A DNA stretch of 12,108 nt. Origin: Ramlibacter sp. (lineage in GTDB: Bacteria; Pseudomonadota; Gammaproteobacteria; Burkholderiales; Burkholderiaceae). The position numbers and the translations under genes are program-made. Below the pieces are notes generated by a model, which worked only from the letters and a program-made list of their open reading frames with translations, was not told the origin of the DNA and made no database searches. The stretch's first letter is position 1, and each line of letters begins with the position of its first letter. This document shows, in pieces, positions 7,686-12,108 of the stretch. Location: positions 1 through 12,108 of the forward strand of contig JACMQP010000177.1 in assembly GCA_014376915.1 (NCBI GenBank). The letters run 5' to 3'.

Positions 7686-8090
7686 ATGGCCACCACCACT
7701 TACACCATCAGCGACCTGGCGAAGGAATTCGACCTCACCACCCGCGCCATGCGCTTCTACGAGGACATGGGGCTGCTGCGCCCGGAACGTTCCGGCCCGG
7801 CCGGGCGCAGCCGGGTTTACAGCACGCGCGACCGAACCCGGTTGCGGCTGACGCTACGGGCCAAGCGGCTGGGGCTGTCGCTGTTGGAGGCGCGAGAGCT
7901 GATCGACATGTACGACAGCCCGCGCGACACCGGGCCGCAGCTGAAGAAATTCCTGGCCATCCTGGCCCAGCACCGCAAGCAGCTGGAGGAACAAATGGCC
8001 GACCTGCAGGCCAACCTGGAAGAGGTGAAGGCCCACGAACGCGAGTCCCGTGTCCTGCTGGCCAAGACCGAAAAGGCGCGGCAGGCATAA
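7686..8090 (+). CDS. liuR: MerR-family transcriptional regulator, LiuR type
   Basis: 134-residue cytoplasmic DNA-binding regulator. The N-terminal winged helix-turn-helix (about residues 6-75) has the MerR pattern TISDLAKEFDLTTRAMRFYEDMGLL, followed by GRSRVYSTRDRTRLRL. A C-terminal coiled-coil dimerisation helix covers about 85-128. There is no cysteine at all, so it is not a thiolate metal sensor. Overall form and context (ivd downstream) match LiuR, known in proteobacteria as the regulator of branched-chain amino acid degradation. The ATG at 7686 is chosen because the HTH starts five residues later. The longer frame from TTG at 7629 would translate the palindrome itself. No Shine-Dalgarno sequence is visible before the ATG. 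Palindromes on both sides suggest autoregulation and control of the downstream genes. The effector is unknown, presumably an acyl-CoA of leucine catabolism (inference). Confidence 0.88.
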   Translation: MATTTYTISDLAKEFDLTTRAMRFYEDMGLLRPERSGPAGRSRVYSTRDRTRLRLTLRAKRLGLSLLEARELIDMYDSPRDTGPQLKKFLAILAQHRKQLEEQMADLQANLEEVKAHERESRVLLAKTEKARQA

Positions 8091-8102
8091 TTCGTATCGG
8101 CG

Positions 8103-8124
8103 TTGACGTTGACGTCAACGTCAA
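8103..8124. promoter_or_regulatory. Long perfect palindrome, candidate LiuR operator 2
   Basis: A 22-base perfect palindrome (arm TTGACGTTGAC) centred between 8113 and 8114, 12 bases after the liuR stop and 26 bases before the thioesterase ATG. With the preceding G it repeats 23 bases of operator 1 exactly. Unlike operator 1, no convincing -10 element lies 16-18 bases downstream of either TTGACG. CATAAT at 8086-8091 just upstream has no recognisable -35. It may therefore act with a cryptic promoter, as a second repressor or roadblock site, or through looping with operator 1. Confidence 0.8.
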
Positions 8125-8150
8125 TCAGTCCACGCCGCCCGGAGCGACCC

Positions 8151-8612
8151 ATGGCCAACCCCGACTTCGTCCCTCACGATGCCGGCTACGCAGCGCGCGT
8201 GGCGGCGAGCTTCGCGCGCCAGCAGGCGATGGAGACCATTGGCGCCGCGCTCGCCGAAGTGGTGCCGGGCCGGGTGGTGCTCGAGCTGGCCTGGGCCGGG
8301 CCGCTCACCCAGCAGCACGGCTTCCTGCACGGCGGGATCGTGGGGATGGCCCTGGATTCAGCCTGCGGCTACGCCGGCTTCAGCCTGATGCCGGCGGACG
8401 CCGCAGTGCTGACGATCGAATACAAGATCAACATGCTGGCGCCGGCCAGGGGCCAGCGCTTCCGGATGGAAGGCCTGGTGGTGAAGCCCGGACGCACCAT
8501 CACCGTGGCCGAAGGCCGTGCCTTCGCCGTGGACGATGGCACCGAGAAACTGGTCGCCACCATGACCTGCACGCTGATGGCCGTGTACGACCGCGCCGGC
8601 ATCAGGCACTGA
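8151..8612 (+). CDS. PaaI-like hotdog-fold acyl-CoA thioesterase
   Basis: 153 residues, cytoplasmic, single hotdog fold of the PaaI/4HBT type that hydrolyses acyl-CoA thioesters. The signature is [21 protein letters not shown] at 60-62 opens the hotdog helix and D69 is the expected catalytic acid. The following strands [13 protein letters not shown] and the [12 protein letters not shown] block are typical of the family. The ATG at 8151 is favoured by GGAG at 8141-8144 and by the family N-terminus; a longer frame from TTG at 8103 would translate the palindrome. It lies between liuR and ivd, 22 bases upstream of ivd, so a housekeeping role in releasing CoA from branched-chain or aromatic acyl-CoAs is plausible, but the substrate is not predicted. 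Confidence 0.87.
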   Translation: MANPDFVPHDAGYAARVAASFARQQAMETIGAALAEVVPGRVVLELAWAGPLTQQHGFLHGGIVGMALDSACGYAGFSLMPADAAVLTIEYKINMLAPARGQRFRMEGLVVKPGRTITVAEGRAFAVDDGTEKLVATMTCTLMAVYDRAGIRH

Positions 8613-8634
8613 CCCGGTTCACTGGAGACAAGAA

Positions 8635-9831
8635 ATGCAATTGCCAGGCCTCAACTTCCAGCTCGGCGAGGAGATCGACGCGTTGCGCGACGCGGTGTAC
8701 GAATTCGCGCAGGCCGAGATCGCGCCGCGTGCGGCGCAGCTCGACGCCGACGACCAGTTCCCGATGGACCTGTGGCGCAAGATGGGCGAGCTCGGCGTGC
8801 TCGGCATCACCGTCTCCGAGGAGTACGGCGGCGCCGGCATGGGCTACCTGGCCCACATGATCGCGATGGAGGAGATCTCCCGCGCGTCCGCTTCCGTTGG
8901 GCTGTCGTACGGCGCGCACAGCAACCTGTGCGTCAACCAGATCAAGCGCAATGGAAGCGAAGAGCAGCGGCGCAAGTACCTGCCCAGGCTGATCTCCGGC
9001 GAGCACGTCGGCGCGCTGGCGATGAGCGAATCGGGCGCCGGCAGCGACGTCATCTCGATGAAGCTGAAGGCGCAGTGGAAGGAGCCGTGTGCCTCGGGGG
9101 GTGGCTACTACCTGCTCAATGGCAACAAGTTCTGGATCACCAACGGCCCCGATGCGGACACGCTGGTGGTGTATGCCAAGACCGAGCCTGAGCTCGGCGC
9201 CCGCGGCGTCACCGCCTTCCTGATCGAAAAGGGCATGAAGGGCTTCTCGGTGGCGCAGAAGCTCGACAAGCTGGGCATGCGCGGCTCGCACACCGGCGAG
9301 CTGGTGTTCCAGAACGTCGAAGTGCCGGCCGCCAACGTGCTGGGCAGCGTCAACGGCGGCGCCAAGGTCCTGATGAGCGGCCTCGACTATGAGCGCGCCG
9401 TGCTGGCGGCCGGGCCGATCGGCATCATGCAGTCGGTGATGGACAACGTCGTGCCCTACATGCACGACCGCAAGCAGTTCGGCCAAAGCATCGGCGAGTT
9501 CCAGCTGATCCAGGGCAAGGTCGCCGACATGTACACCGTGCTGCAGGCCGGCCGGGCCTTCTGCTACACCGTCGGCAAGAACCTGGACCTGCTGGGCAGC
9601 GAGCACGTGCGGCAGGTGCGCAAAGACTGCGCATCGGTGATCCTGTGGTGCGCCGAAAAGGCGACCTGGATGGCCGGCGAGGGCATCCAGATCTACGGCG
9701 GCAACGGCTACATCAACGACTATCCGCTGGGCCGGCTGTGGCGCGACGCCAAGCTGTACGAGATCGGCGCCGGCACCAGCGAGATCCGCCGCATGCTGAT
9801 CGGCCGCGAGCTGTTCGCGGAGACGATGTGA
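8635..9831 (+). CDS. ivd: Isovaleryl-CoA dehydrogenase
   Basis: 398-residue FAD-dependent acyl-CoA dehydrogenase, expected to oxidise isovaleryl-CoA to 3-methylcrotonyl-CoA in leucine degradation and pass electrons to ETF. The flavin-binding block MSESGAGSD is at 130-138, followed by [14 protein letters not shown] at 162-175. The catalytic base expected for the isovaleryl-type enzyme is E253 in [14 protein letters not shown], and the C-terminal block reads [13 protein letters not shown] (374-386). That combination (Glu in the DYER helix, IGAGT in place of the usual C-terminal Glu motif) distinguishes isovaleryl-CoA dehydrogenase from medium- and short-chain enzymes. [23 protein letters not shown] is also typical. 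GGAGAC at 8624-8629 precedes the ATG. The gene is downstream of the LiuR-type operator, as expected of a liu operon. Its end overlaps the next frame by GTGA. Length is normal and no defect is seen. Confidence 0.96.
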   Translation: MQLPGLNFQLGEEIDALRDAVYEFAQAEIAPRAAQLDADDQFPMDLWRKMGELGVLGITVSEEYGGAGMGYLAHMIAMEEISRASASVGLSYGAHSNLCVNQIKRNGSEEQRRKYLPRLISGEHVGALAMSESGAGSDVISMKLKAQWKEPCASGGGYYLLNGNKFWITNGPDADTLVVYAKTEPELGARGVTAFLIEKGMKGFSVAQKLDKLGMRGSHTGELVFQNVEVPAANVLGSVNGGAKVLMSGLDYERAVLAAGPIGIMQSVMDNVVPYMHDRKQFGQSIGEFQLIQGKVADMYTVLQAGRAFCYTVGKNLDLLGSEHVRQVRKDCASVILWCAEKATWMAGEGIQIYGGNGYINDYPLGRLWRDAKLYEIGAGTSEIRRMLIGRELFAETM

Positions 9832-10124
9832 CGTCGAACCTGCAGCTACTGACAGCACTTGACACCCCGCCCACCCTGGCTGGCAGCCGATCTGTGCTTC
9901 GGGCGCTGCGTGCTGGGGACGCGCCTGCATTGCAACGCCATGCCGACGATGAAGCGGTGCGGGGCAACCTGTTCGAGGGCTTTCCGGGGCCCTACACCCT
10001 CGCGGACGCGCAGGCATGGTGCGGCTACCGGCTCGAGGCGACCATGCCGCAGAGCGCAATCAAAGACGGGCGCGTCATCGACCGTGTGGTGTACGCCCGC
10101 TACCGCCAGGACATCGCGGCATGA
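9828..10124 (+). pseudogene. Internally deleted GNAT N-acetyltransferase remnant
   Basis: A 98-residue frame opens with GTG at 9828, overlapping the ivd stop as GTGA, with GGAG at 9819-9822 as ribosome site. Residues about 20-64 resemble the start of a GNAT acetyltransferase (SVLRALRAGDAPALQRHADD and GFPGPYTLADAQAW). Residues about 66-94 resemble the extreme C-terminus (GYRLEATMPQSAIKDG and RVIDRVVYARYR). The middle of the fold, including the acetyl-CoA-binding R/QxxGxG/A loop, is absent. With normal family length near 170-180 residues, about 75-80 residues appear to have been lost in frame, with the junction near 10017-10030. It is unlikely to acetylate anything. Because the frame, ribosome site and the ATGA overlap with the next gene are kept, it may still be translated and preserve coupling. 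It could alternatively be annotated as a short hypothetical protein. Confidence 0.65.
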
Positions 10125-10813
10125 GCGCGCCGATCGTCGCGATCGGTGGTGGCGGCTTCCTGATGGAGGACACGCGCGGGCTGCAGGAACGCTACATCCT
10201 CTCGCTGCGACGGCAACGCGCGGGAGCCCCGCGCGTGTTGTATCTCGGCACCGCCAGTGGCGACAGCGAACGCGCGCAACTGCGCTTCATGCGCCTGTTC
10301 ACGTCCCTGGGATGCCGCGCGGACACGCTCGCCTTTTTCCCCTACGAGATGAAGCGCGACTACACGCAGGCCGTGCGTGAGGCCGACCTCGTGTACGTCG
10401 GCGGCGGCAACACCGTCGGCATGGTCGCGGTGTGGCGCGAATTCGGTTTCGACGCCGCGCTGCGCCAGGCATGGGAAGACGGGACTGTGCTGGCCGGCAT
10501 CAGCGCCGGAGCCAACTGCTGGTTCGCCGACTATGTGACCGACAGCATTCCCGGCGGCGGCATCCGCGCCGGCCTCGGCTGGATCGACGCGACCTTTTGC
10601 CCGCACCTCGACGGCGAAGCATGGCGGCAGCCGCTGCTCAGCCGCGCTGCGCGGCGGCCCGCTTACGGCGCGCCTGACGGCGTGATGCTCCGCTTCGATG
10701 GTGGCCGCTTCATCGAAGCGCTAACGGACCGGACCGGCCTGGCTGCCGTCGAGGTGACCGCGGCCGGCGCACTCCTTGCCATGCCCACGCGCCTGCTTGC
10801 TGACGCCGGATGA
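10121..10813 (+). CDS. Peptidase E-like (S51 family) protein
   Basis: 230-residue cytoplasmic protein of the class-I glutamine-amidotransferase-like peptidase S51 group (dipeptidase E/YgaJ/cyanophycinase relatives). The nucleophile elbow is AGISAGA with S128; GGGN (94-97) precedes it. D141 in YVTDSI and H162 in FCPHLDGE are the likely other catalytic residues by position. The N-terminal strand IVAIGGGGFLME is characteristic. Known members cleave Asp-X dipeptides or related alpha-aspartyl bonds; the true substrate here is not known. The ATG at 10121 overlaps the previous stop as ATGA and AGGA sits at 10108-10111, so translation is probably coupled. The carbonic anhydrase gene begins ten bases after its stop. 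Confidence 0.85.
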   Translation: MSAPIVAIGGGGFLMEDTRGLQERYILSLRRQRAGAPRVLYLGTASGDSERAQLRFMRLFTSLGCRADTLAFFPYEMKRDYTQAVREADLVYVGGGNTVGMVAVWREFGFDAALRQAWEDGTVLAGISAGANCWFADYVTDSIPGGGIRAGLGWIDATFCPHLDGEAWRQPLLSRAARRPAYGAPDGVMLRFDGGRFIEALTDRTGLAAVEVTAAGALLAMPTRLLADAG

Positions 10814-10823
10814 CAATCACCCC

Positions 10824-11483
10824 ATGACCACAGCCAACATCGCCGACCTGTTCGACCACAACCGCGCCTGGGCGGCGCAGATGGAGCGCGAGCGGCCGGG
10901 GTTCTTCACCAGCCTGGTCAAGCAGCAGACGCCGAAGTACATGTGGATCGGCTGCTCCGACAGCCGGGTGCCGGCCAACCAGATCACCGGGCTGGACCCG
11001 GGCGAGGTGTTCGTGCACCGTAACGTCGCCAATATCGTGGTGCACTCCGACCTGAACGCGTTGTCGGCGATCCAGTTCGCGGTGGAGCGGCTGAAGGTGG
11101 AGCACATCATGGTGGTGGGCCACTACGGCTGCGGTGGCGTCCAGGCAGCGCTGGAAGGCGCGCGCATCGGCCTGGCCGACAACTGGATCCGCCACATCCA
11201 GGACGTGCGCGACCGGCATCGCTCGCTGCTCGAAAGCCTGCCCGAGCCTGGGCGCTCCGACGCGCTGTGCGACCTGAACGTGATCGAGCAGGTGGTCAAC
11301 GTCTGCGTCAGCACCGTGATGGTGGACGCCTGGGCCACCGGCCAGCAGGTCAGCATCCACGGCTGGGCCTTCGGCGTTGACGACGGTTTGCTGCACGACC
11401 TGAAGATGACGGTGGCCAGCCCCGATGCGATGGAGCACCTGTATCGCGACGCGGTGGACGGCGTCTGGGCGGCACGCAAGTGA
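10824..11483 (+). CDS. can: Beta-class carbonic anhydrase
   Basis: 219-residue cytoplasmic zinc enzyme interconverting CO2 and bicarbonate. Zinc ligands by family alignment are C44, H100 and C103, in CSDSR (44-48) and GHYGCGG (99-105). D46 and R48 form the conserved dyad. The HRNVAN block (65-70) and VMVDAWATGQQVSIHGW near the C-terminus match the Can type of proteobacteria, and the length agrees with E. coli Can. The ATG at 10824 is chosen because the family N-terminus (IADLFDHNRAWA) follows directly; a longer frame from 10776 overlaps the upstream gene. The ribosome site is weak (GGATGA at 10808-10813, overlapping the upstream stop), suggesting coupling. Bicarbonate from this enzyme could feed biotin carboxylases, including methylcrotonyl-CoA carboxylase in leucine breakdown (inference). 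Confidence 0.95.
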   Translation: MTTANIADLFDHNRAWAAQMERERPGFFTSLVKQQTPKYMWIGCSDSRVPANQITGLDPGEVFVHRNVANIVVHSDLNALSAIQFAVERLKVEHIMVVGHYGCGGVQAALEGARIGLADNWIRHIQDVRDRHRSLLESLPEPGRSDALCDLNVIEQVVNVCVSTVMVDAWATGQQVSIHGWAFGVDDGLLHDLKMTVASPDAMEHLYRDAVDGVWAARK

Positions 11484-11509
11484 CGGCTGCCACCGCCGCC
11501 GTTTCCGCT

Positions 11510-11514
11510 GGGGA
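11510..11514 (+). promoter_or_regulatory. Ribosome binding site fixing the GTG start of aceK
   Basis: GGGGA lies five bases upstream of the GTG at 11520. The first in-frame ATG comes only after residues typical of the AceK N-terminus, so this site supports the GTG start. Confidence 0.6.
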
Positions 11515-11519
11515 CTAGC

Positions 11520-12108
11520 GTGGCCACATTCCCGCAGCGCCTCGACTCCCCGCTGGCGTACGACATCGCCAAGGCGATGATGGACGGCTTCAACCGGCAC
11601 TACCGGCTGTTCCGCACCGAATCGGCCCGGGCCAAGCACCGTTTCGAAACCGCCGACTGGCACGGCCAGCAGCGGGCCCAGCGCGAGCGGATCGAGTTCT
11701 ACGACCTGCGGGTGAAGGAGGCGACGGCCCGGCTGGAAAAGGAATTCAGGGCCGGCGAGCAGCCGATGGACGTCTGGCAGCAGATCAAGTTGCACTACAT
11801 CGGCCAGCTGGTGGACCACCACCAGCCGGAACTGGCCGAAACCTTCTTCAATTCGGTCACCACCAAGATCCTGCACCGCACCCACTTCCACAACGACTTC
11901 ATCTTCGTGCGGCCGGCGGTCAGCACCGAGTACATCGAGAACGACGAGATCGCGGCCACGCCGACCTATCGCTCCTACTACCCGAGCCACGACACGCTGC
12001 GCGAAACCATCGTGCGCATGATCGACAACTTCCAGCTGCACCTGCCGTTCGACAACCTGGAGCGCGACGCCGGCTTCGTGCTGCAGGCGATGAGCGCGCG
12101 CCTGGCCC
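11520..12108 (+). CDS. aceK: Isocitrate dehydrogenase kinase/phosphatase, 3'-truncated by window end
   Basis: The first 196 codons of AceK, a cytoplasmic bifunctional enzyme that phosphorylates and dephosphorylates isocitrate dehydrogenase to direct isocitrate into the glyoxylate shunt or the TCA cycle. The frame starts at GTG 11520 and stays open to the window end. Recognisable family sequence includes YDIAKAMMDGFNRHYRLFR near the start, ADWHGQQRAQRERIEFYDLRV, FFNSVTTKILHRTHFHNDFIFVRPAVSTEY, and FQLHLPFDNLERD at the end. All of this belongs to the N-terminal regulatory domain. Full-length AceK is nearly 600 residues, so the protein kinase fold lies beyond the window. The start is 36 bases after the can stop, with no terminator visible between. 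The placement suggests co-regulation of leucine-derived acetyl-CoA use with the shunt. Confidence 0.95.
   Translation, partial: MATFPQRLDSPLAYDIAKAMMDGFNRHYRLFRTESARAKHRFETADWHGQQRAQRERIEFYDLRVKEATARLEKEFRAGEQPMDVWQQIKLHYIGQLVDHHQPELAETFFNSVTTKILHRTHFHNDFIFVRPAVSTEYIENDEIAATPTYRSYYPSHDTLRETIVRMIDNFQLHLPFDNLERDAGFVLQAMSARLA

Noticed and set aside
8103..8150. Longer thioesterase frame starting at TTG inside operator 2
   Set aside because: The same palindrome-derived peptide appears. ATG 8151 has GGAG in the right place and matches the family start.
9859..9864. TTGACA as a promoter inside the GNAT remnant
   Set aside because: There is no acceptable -10 hexamer at 15-19 bases downstream, and it lies in a coding-like, tightly coupled region.
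8602..10059. 485-residue open frame on the minus strand opposite ivd
   Set aside because: It is antisense to a well-conserved dehydrogenase and shows repetitive His/Ala/Val-rich composition with no recognisable family.
10776..10823. Upstream start for carbonic anhydrase
   Set aside because: It overlaps the peptidase gene, adds non-conserved residues, and the family N-terminus begins at ATG 10824.
10710..12041. 443-residue open frame on the minus strand opposite can and aceK
   Set aside because: It is antisense to two clear enzymes, and the sequence is low-complexity shadow without motifs.
1..12108. Defence, phage, CRISPR, toxin-antitoxin or mobile element content
   Set aside because: No transposase, integrase, direct-repeat array, tRNA or att-like structure, or small toxin/antitoxin pair is visible. 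Gene content is chromosomal housekeeping and catabolism.

Overview
This is a GC-rich bacterial chromosome segment in which every gene I can support lies on the + strand. Gene content and order (glyS-gmhB-acyltransferase-YgjP-type hydrolase, then a leucine-catabolism cluster ending in can and aceK) look like a betaproteobacterium of the order Burkholderiales, probably Comamonadaceae-like. That placement comes from recognising protein families and gene order, not from a database search. I see no phage genes, insertion sequences, CRISPR arrays, tRNA or rRNA genes.

Region 1 (1-4036) is a housekeeping run. It holds the C-terminal part of glyS (glycyl-tRNA synthetase beta chain, cut by the window edge), gmhB (heptose bisphosphate phosphatase for LPS core, TTG start), a PlsC-type lysophospholipid acyltransferase, and a YgjP/DUF45-type zinc metallohydrolase. 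Gaps are a few bases except between glyS and gmhB, where about 90 bases hold a strong GC-rich hairpin without a T-tract. The two envelope genes are spaced like an operon.

Region 2 (4037-7613) is a single very large membrane sensor histidine kinase of 1170 residues: dCache-like periplasmic sensor, HAMP, three PAS domains, one GAF domain, HisKA and HATPase. It has its own plausible promoter and leader, and no response regulator is encoded in the window.

Region 3 (7614-12108) looks like a LiuR-controlled leucine/isovalerate catabolic unit. A MerR-family regulator gene (liuR type) is bracketed by two long perfect palindromes that share 23 identical bases, one over its own promoter and one just before the next gene. 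Downstream come a PaaI-like hotdog thioesterase, isovaleryl-CoA dehydrogenase (ivd), an in-frame-deleted GNAT acetyltransferase remnant, a peptidase-E-like (S51) protein, beta-carbonic anhydrase (can), and the start of aceK (isocitrate dehydrogenase kinase/phosphatase, cut by the window end). Several of these overlap or nearly touch.

A biological reading (inference): leucine is degraded through isovaleryl-CoA. The next enzyme of the pathway, methylcrotonyl-CoA carboxylase, needs bicarbonate, which carbonic anhydrase can supply. The acetyl-CoA produced is assimilated through the glyoxylate shunt, whose flux AceK controls. The most noteworthy items are the twin operators and the decayed acetyltransferase inside an otherwise tight operon. 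I do not see convincing evidence of an entirely new system.
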